DNA of 64,000 nucleotides, from the NCBI GenBank assembly GCA_905210435.1, contig CAJLWO010000007.1:1-64000 (forward strand), given 5' to 3'. Shown here in pieces: positions 27,404 through 35,274 of this stretch. The notes beneath the pieces are model-generated. The model was not told where the DNA came from. It made no database searches and worked only from the letters and a program-made list of their open reading frames with translations. Every line of letters starts with the position of its first letter. The first letter of the stretch is position 1. This stretch comes from an uncultured Bacteroidales bacterium. Lineage in GTDB: Bacteria; Bacteroidota; Bacteroidia; Bacteroidales; Muribaculaceae. Both the position numbers and the translations under genes were made by a program.

Positions 27404-28885
27404 TTAGTAATTGCGGGCAAAGATTACGCGTCGGGCCGAAGGACGTCCGGTCACCATACATACACCGGGAGTGTTGTCGCCGTCAAGAGGTATGCATCTT
27501 ATAGTGGCTTTTGTCTCTTCCTTAACTTTCTCTTCGGTTTCGGTAGTGCCGTCCCAGTGTGCGAGAATAAATCCGCCCTTTTCAATCTCTTTCTTGAATT
27601 CCTCGTAAGTGTCGACAGTTCGCGTCATGCTTTCGCGATGAGCCAGTGCTTTCTGATAGATATTATCCTGTATTTTCTCAAGAAGTGCGGCAACTTCTGT
27701 TGCTATGCCGGCAAAAGGCAAAGTCTCTTTTTCAAGGGTGTCACGGCGCATTACCTCGACTGTGCCCTCTTCGAGGTCTCGGGCTCCGATAGCCAGACGT
27801 ACGGGTATACCCTTTAGCTCATAGTCGGCGAATTTAAATCCCGGGCGACGGTTTTCTGCATCGTCGTATTTTACGCTTATGCCTTTTGCGCGCAGTTCCT
27901 CGACTACGGGAAGCACCGCTTTCGTGATTTCTGCAAGCTGTTCCGAATTTTTATATATAGGCACGATGACCACCTGTATAGGTGCGAGATGGGGAGGAAG
28001 CACCAGCCCGTTGTCATCGGAGTGCGACATGATAAGTGCGCCCATCAGACGTGTTGAGACACCCCATGAATTTGCCCATACGTATTCGGGTTTATTGTCC
28101 TTATTGACGAATGTGACATCGAATGCTTTTGCAAAATTCTGCCCGAGGTTGTGTGATGTACCTGACTGGAGGGCTTTTCCATCCTGCATCATGGCCTCGA
28201 TTGTATAAGTGTTGAGCGCGCCTGCGAAACGTTCATTGGCGGTCTTTACACCTTTGATTACAGGCATAGCCATGAATTTTTCAGCGAATTCGGCATAAAG
28301 ATTGATCATCTGTACGGTGCGGGCCTCCGATTCTTCAGCCGTCTCATGTGCGCAATGTCCCTCCTGCCATAGGAATTCAGCAGTGCGAAGGAACATGCGG
28401 GTACGCATCTCCCAGCGCATCACATTTGCCCATTGGTTGCAGAGAATAGGCAGATCGCGGTATGAGTGTATCCAGTTTTTGTACGTTCCCCAGATTATGG
28501 TTTCAGATGTTGGACGTACGATTAGCTCTTCTTCCAGACGTGCTTCGGGATCAACGATGACGCCGTTGCCGTTAGGATCGTTTTTCAGACGGTAATGTGT
28601 GACCACAGCACATTCTTTAGCGAAACCTTCCACATGCTCGGCCTCGCGGCAGAGATAAGATTTCGGTATGAGGAGCGGGAAGTATGCGTTTTGCACTCCG
28701 GTTTCCTTGAACATTTTATCAAGAGTCTGCTGCATTTTTTCCCAGATGGCATAACCATAGGGCTTGATAACCATACAGCCTCTCACCGCCGATGGCTCCG
28801 CCAAATCGGCTTTAACAACAAGTTCATTGTACCATTGCGAATAATTCTCGCTTCGTTTGGTCAAGTTTTTTAATTCCTTTGCCAT
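27404..28885 (-). CDS. proS: Prolyl-tRNA synthetase (archaeal/eukaryotic-like type)
   Basis: A class II aminoacyl-tRNA synthetase of 493 residues charging tRNA-Pro. It is the short form without the bacterial editing insertion: MVIKPYGYAIWEKMQ, the motif 2 region with VRPTSET, and the RTAEFLWQEGHCAH block are characteristic. A C-terminal zinc-domain-like region ends in VIFARNY. Single gene with its own promoter and terminator. Confidence 0.96.
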   Translation of the reverse strand: MAKELKNLTKRSENYSQWYNELVVKADLAEPSAVRGCMVIKPYGYAIWEKMQQTLDKMFKETGVQNAYFPLLIPKSYLCREAEHVEGFAKECAVVTHYRLKNDPNGNGVIVDPEARLEEELIVRPTSETIIWGTYKNWIHSYRDLPILCNQWANVMRWEMRTRMFLRTAEFLWQEGHCAHETAEESEARTVQMINLYAEFAEKFMAMPVIKGVKTANERFAGALNTYTIEAMMQDGKALQSGTSHNLGQNFAKAFDVTFVNKDNKPEYVWANSWGVSTRLMGALIMSHSDDNGLVLPPHLAPIQVVIVPIYKNSEQLAEITKAVLPVVEELRAKGISVKYDDAENRRPGFKFADYELKGIPVRLAIGARDLEEGTVEVMRRDTLEKETLPFAGIATEVAALLEKIQDNIYQKALAHRESMTRTVDTYEEFKKEIEKGGFILAHWDGTTETEEKVKEETKATIRCIPLDGDNTPGVCMVTGRPSARRVIFARNY

Positions 28886-28919
28886 TATGATTGGTGTTTA
28901 ATATTCTTTAATGAAAGTG

Positions 28920-28927
28920 CAAATTTA
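28920..28927 (-). promoter_or_regulatory. -7 promoter element of proS
   Basis: The minus strand reads TAAATTTG, matching TAnnTTTG, 35 nt upstream of the proS ATG. Confidence 0.55.
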
Positions 28928-29371
28928 CTAATAATTATTTTGTTGACCAACAAGTGCATTCTATTTCAGAGCCGTCGCATGAAATTTAAATCACGATATT
29001 GCCGGTTTTGGTGATATAAATATATCGGTATTTATCGTTGACGGTGTAGAAGTGCATGATATAAATCTTAAATTTACAGCGCCGGATTATAACATTTAAA
29101 AAAATTACCGCTATGATTATCAGGAGCAAATTGCTGAAATTTTCTATCTTGCCGATGACCTCAGCAAGTGTTTTTTATTTGAATTCAAAAAAATCAGGTC
29201 AGCGACGGCAGAGCCCATCGCAATAAACCGGGACGTTGTTCCGATGCGGAGTTTGTTATCAAGGGCAAGAACGATATAAAATCCAGAAGTAATTACTCTT
29301 CGATTGCGCTCTACGCCGCAGTAATTTGTTCATTTTATCAGCCTGTTAGGTTATACATGCCAATAATCGGT
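28928..29371. other. Decayed intergenic stretch between proS and the accessory island
   Basis: No intact gene is visible. A frame of about 35 codons (28985-29098) reads DIAGFGDINISVFIVDGVEV and ends in TAA; it has protein-like composition but no start or recognisable family. A further fragment with transposase-like features follows (29109-29300, listed separately). The stretch looks like debris at the edge of the island. Confidence 0.4.
29109..29300 (+). pseudogene. Possible transposase N-terminal remnant (IS982-like?)
   Basis: One frame from 29109 reads QIAEIFYLADDLSKCF then LFEFKK. After a frame change near 29200 another reads AHRNKPGRCSDAEFVI. This order, a helical EIF..DDL start followed by an RNKPGR-SDAE block, resembles the beginning of IS982-type transposases as I remember them. 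There is no start codon in context, no terminal inverted repeats were seen, and the rest is absent. Weak call. Confidence 0.3.
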
Positions 29372-30256
29372 CTATCGGCTGGCATTTTTAAAGACATTAA
29401 TAAATGCTTGAAGATTGCCATCTGGATTAATTGTTCCATAACTATTATGGCCTTCAATTATAGCAAATACGATTTTTTTGTATTTGTTTTTAAATTCAGG
29501 CTCTTGTATAACCTGATTAAATAATTGAGCTATGTGCTTGGGCGGATTTTGAAATGCGCCACAACCAAATGCTCCGAGTATAATTGCATCATGACCATGA
29601 TAAAGACCAATTCTTAATATTGTGCGCATCTTATTCAGCGTTCCTTCAATCAATTCCGGGGCTATCTCACCATCAACTAATCTCGGTCGGTTCATAGCCG
29701 CAACGGATACGAAGGAGATCTTTTCAGGTTTCTCAAGCAAAGAATAGTCTAAAGCCCTGAAAACAGTCGCATATGGAGTATATATTCCGCCGAAATCCTT
29801 ATCCATAGGATATTGTCTCCAATTTTTCCTCACATTATATTTTTCAGCATCAGGCATGAACTGATATAACGAACGATATAAGTTTGACCTACGGAATATT
29901 GTTTCTTCCTGTGCCCGACAACCACTTACCACCCCACCTCCGGCAGTTCTTCTATTAGCAAAATTAAGGACAATCGGATTATATCCTTTTCGCTGAATGT
30001 CCAAACCCGCGTTAATGGAATCATTGTTAACGACCGTGATTTCAGTTTTATCGGTTTTGCAAGGTATATCCATTACAGTAAATTCGTGGGTATAGAATCT
30101 TGTGTTTTGCCGCATTTCAAGATCGTCACCAAGAGTGACAGTCACATCATCCGCAGTTATATAACATCCTTCATTGACAATACCAATAGTTTGTTGAAAT
30201 ATATCTGCAAGGCGTTGCCTGTTTCTTTCGAAATCATTCATTATTTTATTGTTCAT
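29372..30256 (-). CDS. TIGR02452 / microbial PARG-like macrodomain protein
   Basis: A 294-residue protein of the bacterial poly(ADP-ribose) glycohydrolase-like macrodomain family. The key catalytic loop is present: NFANRR, then GGG at residues 106-108 and QEE at 116-118 (GGGVVSGCRAQEE). The diphosphate-binding loop is GAFGCGAFQNPP. It is therefore expected to hydrolyse ADP-ribose from modified proteins or related molecules in the cytoplasm. Starts at 30283, 30256 and 30241 are all possible. The gene overlaps or abuts the 3' remnant of a fic gene, so it was probably once the downstream partner of that fic. Confidence 0.85.
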   Translation of the reverse strand: MNNKIMNDFERNRQRLADIFQQTIGIVNEGCYITADDVTVTLGDDLEMRQNTRFYTHEFTVMDIPCKTDKTEITVVNNDSINAGLDIQRKGYNPIVLNFANRRTAGGGVVSGCRAQEETIFRRSNLYRSLYQFMPDAEKYNVRKNWRQYPMDKDFGGIYTPYATVFRALDYSLLEKPEKISFVSVAAMNRPRLVDGEIAPELIEGTLNKMRTILRIGLYHGHDAIILGAFGCGAFQNPPKHIAQLFNQVIQEPEFKNKYKKIVFAIIEGHNSYGTINPDGNLQAFINVFKNASR

Positions 30257-30347
30257 AGCCTTCGTAGTAGTATGACTGGTCAATGCCGTGAAAAATTACG
30301 TTGCGGTCTTCGGTTTCAGTGGTCAGGGAGTTTTTACGCAGGAAAAA
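30246..30347 (-). pseudogene. 3' remnant of a second fic gene
   Basis: Thirty-three codons ending in TAA reproduce the C-terminus of the intact Fic protein at 31640-32191: the stretch DRNVIFHGIDQSYYYEGYE is identical in both. At the DNA level the copies differ at roughly a quarter of positions, so this is an old paralogue rather than a recent duplication. The remnant stops abruptly where the oppositely oriented mcrC remnant begins, indicating a deletion or recombination junction near 30345. Confidence 0.8.
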
Positions 30348-30620
30348 ATGCGCGTGGCACGTCCATTGCATCCCTTGAAAAAATGGACAAAGTACTGCCA
30401 ATAATGCAGACCGACATCTTTCTGACAATCGGCGACCGCACACTGATTATCGACACCAAATACTATGCGAAGTCGATGGCTAAGAATTTTGATAAACTCA
30501 AAATCCACTCCGCCAACCAGTATTAGATATTCCCCTACGTGATGAACCACGACCGCAACACACCGGTAAAACCGACGGCATGTTGCTTTATGCCAAAAAA
30601 ATCCAAACTCGAATACTTAG
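30345..30620 (+). pseudogene. C-terminal remnant of McrC (5-methylcytosine restriction system)
   Basis: The frame to 30526 reads LPIMQTDIFLTIGDRTLIID then TKYYAK, the PD-(D/E)XK nuclease core seen in McrC proteins (D..DTKYY). It is stopped by a TAG (30524-30526) where McrC would continue QYQIFTYV; the next codons read IFPYVMN. One shift later (from 30568) the frame reads KTDGMLLYAK, another McrC motif. So it has a nonsense codon plus a frameshift and no 5' part. No mcrB is present. Dead gene. Confidence 0.75.
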
Positions 30621-30669
30621 TACGAATATAATCCCCTATAAAACACGCTATAAATAATATCAAAGCTCG

Positions 30670-31629
30670 TCATAGGCGTTTCTGCAAACTGTATGCTTCC
30701 ATTACATGAATAAATTCAGACACTATCTTATTATATTCCTGTTTATAGTATAACGAATCAATATAATTTAAAGGAATAGAGCTGTAGCCAAAGCGTGCGC
30801 CCAATATGGCACATGATATAGCAGCATTAGTATCTGCGTCACCTCCTTCATTTACTATTTTTAATAATCCATCAACAAATGAATCAGCATGCCACAGACT
30901 CCAAAGCGCCGCAGACAGTGCGCGGTAAGTATATCCTATTCCAGGTTGTTTGTCCAGCTCTAAATAATCTATTAATTTTGAGTTATAGGCTAATTTAACA
31001 AATTCAGCAGCTTCCTCATCAAGGCTTAAGGCAAGTTCATAAACTTCTTTATAATCTGGAAGATAATTATTCCATACGAGATTATAAATAATGCGAGAAG
31101 CTATCAAACAGGAGTACTGACATCTGGGGTCATAATGTGTCAGCATGCATGCGTCTATAATCCATTTCTCATTAAAAGTTGGCCAAAGTCCCATTACAGA
31201 TGTTCGCATTAAAGCGCCATTGGGAGCACTTGATTTCCTGCTGGATTCCCAAATGATTTTTGACGCCAGAAATGGATTCTCCGTATAATCAGACCAAATA
31301 AGGACTTTTATCGTATTTCTTCCTATACCCATAGGTACACCATTATACCATTCCTTAAAATTTACAGCAGCGTCAGATACAATAAACCCTCGACTATTAA
31401 ATGCCTTAAGAAGACATATCATCATATCTGTATCGTCAGTCCAATCTCCTTTTACCCATCTTTTGCGGTGTTGATCTTGAATGATCTGATTGTATGAATT
31501 GAGACCTAAAGGGTAGTACCTTTTAACCTCTTCTTTCGTCATGAACTCAGTGCCAAGACCAAGCGCATCGCCAATAGCCTGACCGTACAAGCAGCCTTTT
31601 ATGCGATTAATTATTGAAGTATCTAACAT
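30670..31629 (-). CDS. ADP-ribosylglycohydrolase family protein (ARH/DraG type)
   Basis: A 319-residue all-helical hydrolase predicted to remove ADP-ribose from arginine or another target residue. It has both metal-ligand motifs of the family: GDWTDDTDMM (T64, D65, D66) and GGDADTNAAISCAILGA near residue 265. The N-terminus RIKGCLYGQAIGDALG is also diagnostic. It starts 10 bp after the fic stop on the same strand, so Fic and this hydrolase are cotranscribed. Local base composition is more AT-rich than in neighbouring core genes, consistent with acquisition. The substrate is unknown. Confidence 0.9.
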   Translation of the reverse strand: MLDTSIINRIKGCLYGQAIGDALGLGTEFMTKEEVKRYYPLGLNSYNQIIQDQHRKRWVKGDWTDDTDMMICLLKAFNSRGFIVSDAAVNFKEWYNGVPMGIGRNTIKVLIWSDYTENPFLASKIIWESSRKSSAPNGALMRTSVMGLWPTFNEKWIIDACMLTHYDPRCQYSCLIASRIIYNLVWNNYLPDYKEVYELALSLDEEAAEFVKLAYNSKLIDYLELDKQPGIGYTYRALSAALWSLWHADSFVDGLLKIVNEGGDADTNAAISCAILGARFGYSSIPLNYIDSLYYKQEYNKIVSEFIHVMEAYSLQKRL

Positions 31630-31639
31630 AAATTGATAA

Positions 31640-32191
31640 TTAGTCGGGTTCGTAGCCCTCGTAGTAATAAGATTGGTCTATGCCGTGGAAGATTACATTC
31701 CGGTCATCAGTTTCATTAGTGAGGGCATTATGAAGAAGGAAACGGAGTTCGAGGTCGTTGATGGGAGAACGCTCCATTGCCTGCATATATTCTTCGCGAG
31801 TTATTTTACGCCAGTCGACAACTTTGCCAAGTGAACGGCGGAGCATCATATCAAGCCAAATGCGTGCGGTGCGTCCATTCCCTTTCATGAAAGGATGTGC
31901 AATATTCATTTCGACGTATTTGGCGATTATATCTTCAAATGTAGACTCAGGCATCTTCTCGATAGCTTCAAGTGCGGGAGTAAGGTATAAAGCATTCGCG
32001 AATCTGATGCCTCCTTTTGATATATTGAGTTTGCGAATTTCTCCGGCAAATGGGTAAAGTTCGTCAAACAGCGCGCGATGAATTGCCTGAAGTCCCGCAG
32101 TGGTTCCAACTTCAATATCATATACTTTTTTAGAGGCAAACAATTCTTTAGCCTTTTCGATACTTAGTCGGGCAATTTCGTATTGTGTCAT
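31640..32191 (-). CDS. Fic/DOC family protein with altered Fic motif
   Basis: Fic enzymes transfer AMP (or other nucleotide parts) to protein hydroxyls. This 183-residue protein has the fold and the motif HPFMKGNGRTAR (H99, K103, G104, N105, G106, R107). The usual acidic residue that binds the metal (D/E in HxFxxGNGR) is a lysine here. Start chosen at ATG 32191 (MTQYEIARLS); the frame continues to 32221 but that part lies in the ppdK terminator hairpin. No separate antitoxin gene and no clear inhibitory helix motif are visible. It forms an operon with the ADP-ribosylglycohydrolase gene. Confidence 0.88.
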   Translation of the reverse strand: MTQYEIARLSIEKAKELFASKKVYDIEVGTTAGLQAIHRALFDELYPFAGEIRKLNISKGGIRFANALYLTPALEAIEKMPESTFEDIIAKYVEMNIAHPFMKGNGRTARIWLDMMLRRSLGKVVDWRKITREEYMQAMERSPINDLELRFLLHNALTNETDDRNVIFHGIDQSYYYEGYEPD

Positions 32192-32205
32192 TTTTTGAAA
32201 AATGA

Positions 32206-32240
32206 AAGGCCGGGATTTCAAAAACTGAAATCCCGGCCTT
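32206..32240 (-). terminator. Intrinsic terminator of ppdK
   Basis: Fifteen-bp perfect arms AAGGCCGGGATTTCA (32206-32220) and TGAAATCCCGGCCTT (32226-32240) with a 5-nt loop. The minus strand continues TTTCATTTTTTC. It separates core ppdK from the accessory island. Confidence 0.85.
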
Positions 32241-32268
32241 GTTAAACTTATGATTTCTGACTAAGGGA

Positions 32269-34983
32269 TTACTCTTCGATGGCAGCCTGCGCCGCAGCTA
32301 CGCGGGCGATGGGCACGCGGAATGGAGAGCAACTTACGTAGTTCATGCCGAGTTTTGCGCAGAACTTGACTGATGAGGGTTCGCCGCCGTGCTCGCCGCA
32401 GATACCTACTTTGAGTTCGGGTTTGGTCGAACGGCCTTTCTTGACGCCCATTTCTACGAGCTGGCCTACCCCTTCCTGATCGAGTACTTCGAATGGATCG
32501 GTCTTGATGATTCCGTGCTCTTTGTAGAATTTGAGGAACTTGGGTGCGTCGTCGCGTGAGAAACCGAATGTCATCTGAGTCAAGTCGTTTGTACCGAACG
32601 AGAAGAAATCGGCTACAGTTGCAATCTGGTCGGCAGTGAGAGCTGCACGGGGTACCTCAATCATCGTACCTACAAGGTAAGGCAGGCTCTGGCCTTTTTC
32701 CTCAAATACTTTGGCGGCAGTGATATTGATGATATCGGCCTGGTTCTGGATTTCCTTGAGCGAACCAACCAAAGGTATCATGATTTCGGGGTGAACGTCG
32801 ATACCGCGTGCTTTGCATGCAAGAGCTGCCTCGATGATGGCACGTGTCTGCATCTCGGTGATTTCGGGGAATGTGATACCGAGACGGCACCCACGGTGGC
32901 CAAGCATGGGGTTGAATTCCTCGAGCGAGTCAACTTTTGCCTTTACTTCAGCGAGTGTGATGCCCATTTCATCGGCCAGTTCTTTCTGAGTAGCGGTCTG
33001 GTGAGGTACGAATTCGTGCAACGGGGGATCGAGGAGACGGATAGTTACACCGTAGCCGTTCATTGCCTCGAAGATACCCTCGAAGTCGCCGCGCTGCATG
33101 GGGAGAAGTTTGTCAAGCGCGTGACGACGTCCTTCTTCGTCAGATGCAAGAATCATTTCGCGTACGGCCTTGATACGGTCGCCTTCGAAGAACATGTGCT
33201 CCGTGCGGCACAGACCGATACCCTGAGCGCCGAAGTGACGGGCCTGTTTGGCGTCGCGGGGAGTGTCGGCGTTGGTACGTACGAGAGTTTTTGTATATTT
33301 TGCAGCAAGGTTCATGATTGCGCCGAAATCACCGTCGAGTTCGGGCTCTGCAGTGGGAACCTGTCCGTCGTAAACTTCACCGGTCGAACCGTTAAGTGAA
33401 ATCCAGTCACCTTCCTTATAGACTTTGCCGCCCATTTCAACTGTTTTCTGCTCATAGTCGACCTTGATTTCGCCGGCACCGGATACGCAGCATTTACCCA
33501 TACCGCGGGCAACGACAGCAGCGTGTGATGTCATACCGCCACGCATGGTGAGAATACCCTGAGCAACAGCCATACCGCGAAGGTCCTCAGGTGAAGTCTC
33601 GATACGTACGAGCACTACTTTTTTCTTCTTTTCAGCCCAAGCCTCAGCCTCGTCAGCGAAGAACACTACCTGACCGGTAGCTGCACCGGGAGAAGCGGGA
33701 AGACCTTTGGCTACGACTTTCGCACGCTTGAGGGCGGCTTTGTCGAATACCGGGTGGAGAAGCTCATCGAGTTTCTGGGGCTCCATGCGCATGAGCGTGG
33801 TCTTTTCATCGATTTTGCCATCGCGAAGCAAATCCATGGCGATTTTAACCATAGCGGCACCGGTACGTTTGCCGTTGCGGGTCTGGAGCATCCAGAGCTT
33901 GCCGTCCTGAATTGTGAATTCCATATCCTGCATGTCGCGGTAGTAATCCTCAAGACGGTTGGCGATTGCTATAAGTTCGGCTGCACATACGGGCATCGAC
34001 TCTTCGAGTGAAGGATATTTTGCAGCACGTTCCTCTTCGGAAATACCCTGGAGAGCAGCCCAGCGGCGTGAACCTTCCACAGTAATCTGCTGAGGTGTGC
34101 GGATACCTGCAACGACATCCTCACCCTGTGCGTTGATAAGATATTCACCGTTGAATATGTTTTCGCCGGTAGCGGCATCGCGTGAGAATGCCACACCGGT
34201 AGCGGAGTTGTTGCCCATGTTACCGTAGACCATAGCCTGTACGTTGACGGCAGTACCCCATTCTTCGGGTATCTGATTCATGCGGCGGTAGATGATGGCA
34301 CGTTCGTTCATCCAGCTGTCGAACACGGCGCAGATGCCGCCCCAAAGCTGTTCCCAAGCGCTGTCGGGGAAGTCTTTGCCGGTGAAATCTTTTACTGCGG
34401 CTTTGAAAAGACGTACGAGAGCCTGAAGGTCTTCAACATCGAGTTCAGTATCGAGTTTCACGCCCTTCTCCTCTTTCACTTTCTCCATGATTGCTTCGAA
34501 GGGGTCGATGTCGGCTTTGCTCTTGGGCTTCATGCCGAGCACTACGTCGCCATACATCTGCACGAAACGGCGATAGCTGTCCCATGCGAAACGGGGATTG
34601 CCGCTTTTTTCAGCGAGCGAAGCTACAGTTGCATCGTTCATACCGAGATTGAGCACTGTATCCATCATGCCGGGCATCGACGCGCGGGCACCCGAGCGTA
34701 CAGATACGAGAAGCGGATTCGCGGGATCGTCAAATTTCTTGCCGGTAAGGCTTTCTACGTGAGCGATGGCCTTTTCAACATCGCTTTTGATGCGTTTTAC
34801 AACTTCATCTTTGCCATATTGAGTGTACTCTGTACACACTTCAGTAGTGATGGTGAAACCGGGAGGAACCGGCATACCCAACAAATTCATCTCAGCGAGG
34901 TTGGCGCCTTTGCCACCGAGAAGGTTTCTCATCTCGGCATTGCCTTCAGCTTTTCCGTCGCCAAAAGTATAAACTCTTTTCAT
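32269..34983 (-). CDS. ppdK: Pyruvate, phosphate dikinase
   Basis: Interconverts pyruvate, ATP and phosphate with phosphoenolpyruvate, AMP and pyrophosphate. The 904-residue protein has the ATP-grasp N-terminal domain (FGDGKAEGN; LLGGKGANLAEM), the swivelling phosphohistidine domain (GGMTSHAAVVARGMGK) and the PEP/pyruvate barrel (LGHRGCRLGI; VGICGEHGGEP). Length and motifs are standard. Own promoter and strong terminator. Confidence 0.97.
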   Translation of the reverse strand: MKRVYTFGDGKAEGNAEMRNLLGGKGANLAEMNLLGMPVPPGFTITTEVCTEYTQYGKDEVVKRIKSDVEKAIAHVESLTGKKFDDPANPLLVSVRSGARASMPGMMDTVLNLGMNDATVASLAEKSGNPRFAWDSYRRFVQMYGDVVLGMKPKSKADIDPFEAIMEKVKEEKGVKLDTELDVEDLQALVRLFKAAVKDFTGKDFPDSAWEQLWGGICAVFDSWMNERAIIYRRMNQIPEEWGTAVNVQAMVYGNMGNNSATGVAFSRDAATGENIFNGEYLINAQGEDVVAGIRTPQQITVEGSRRWAALQGISEEERAAKYPSLEESMPVCAAELIAIANRLEDYYRDMQDMEFTIQDGKLWMLQTRNGKRTGAAMVKIAMDLLRDGKIDEKTTLMRMEPQKLDELLHPVFDKAALKRAKVVAKGLPASPGAATGQVVFFADEAEAWAEKKKKVVLVRIETSPEDLRGMAVAQGILTMRGGMTSHAAVVARGMGKCCVSGAGEIKVDYEQKTVEMGGKVYKEGDWISLNGSTGEVYDGQVPTAEPELDGDFGAIMNLAAKYTKTLVRTNADTPRDAKQARHFGAQGIGLCRTEHMFFEGDRIKAVREMILASDEEGRRHALDKLLPMQRGDFEGIFEAMNGYGVTIRLLDPPLHEFVPHQTATQKELADEMGITLAEVKAKVDSLEEFNPMLGHRGCRLGITFPEITEMQTRAIIEAALACKARGIDVHPEIMIPLVGSLKEIQNQADIINITAAKVFEEKGQSLPYLVGTMIEVPRAALTADQIATVADFFSFGTNDLTQMTFGFSRDDAPKFLKFYKEHGIIKTDPFEVLDQEGVGQLVEMGVKKGRSTKPELKVGICGEHGGEPSSVKFCAKLGMNYVSCSPFRVPIARVAAAQAAIEE

Positions 34984-35123
34984 TGTGAATTTTATTTGTG
35001 TTTAAATATTATGAGTATTTGTATTGATTGTCGTTCTGATAGGAATACGGGCGAGAGAGGTTGTATAGGTAGTGGATTATAATATTCCGGTTAATCAGAT
35101 TGTCGGTTAACGTTTCCTATCTG

Positions 35124-35131
35124 CAAATATA
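35124..35131 (-). promoter_or_regulatory. -7 promoter element of ppdK
   Basis: The minus strand reads TATATTTG, matching TAnnTTTG; the leader to the ppdK ATG would be about 135 nt. Confidence 0.5.
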
Positions 35132-35235
35132 ATGAATATGTTGTCAATCGCAAAACAATTCTGCATTTTCGTAATTTTTTTAAAAATTTCTCAGCTTTGA
35201 TGTCAAATCATAGATTCAATTCCATTATTTATAAC

Positions 35236-35243
35236 TAATTTTG
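35236..35243 (+). promoter_or_regulatory. -7 promoter element of rlmD
   Basis: TAATTTTG followed by CG matches TAnnTTTG and lies 32 nt upstream of the TTG start of rlmD. It is divergent from the ppdK promoter. Confidence 0.55.
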
Positions 35244-35274
35244 CGGCAATCATTCATAATAAAAATCACAGACA

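Noticed and set aside
32192..32221. Upstream ATG for the fic gene
   Set aside because: It lies in the ppdK terminator stem, and the ATG at 32191 gives the expected Fic N-terminus.
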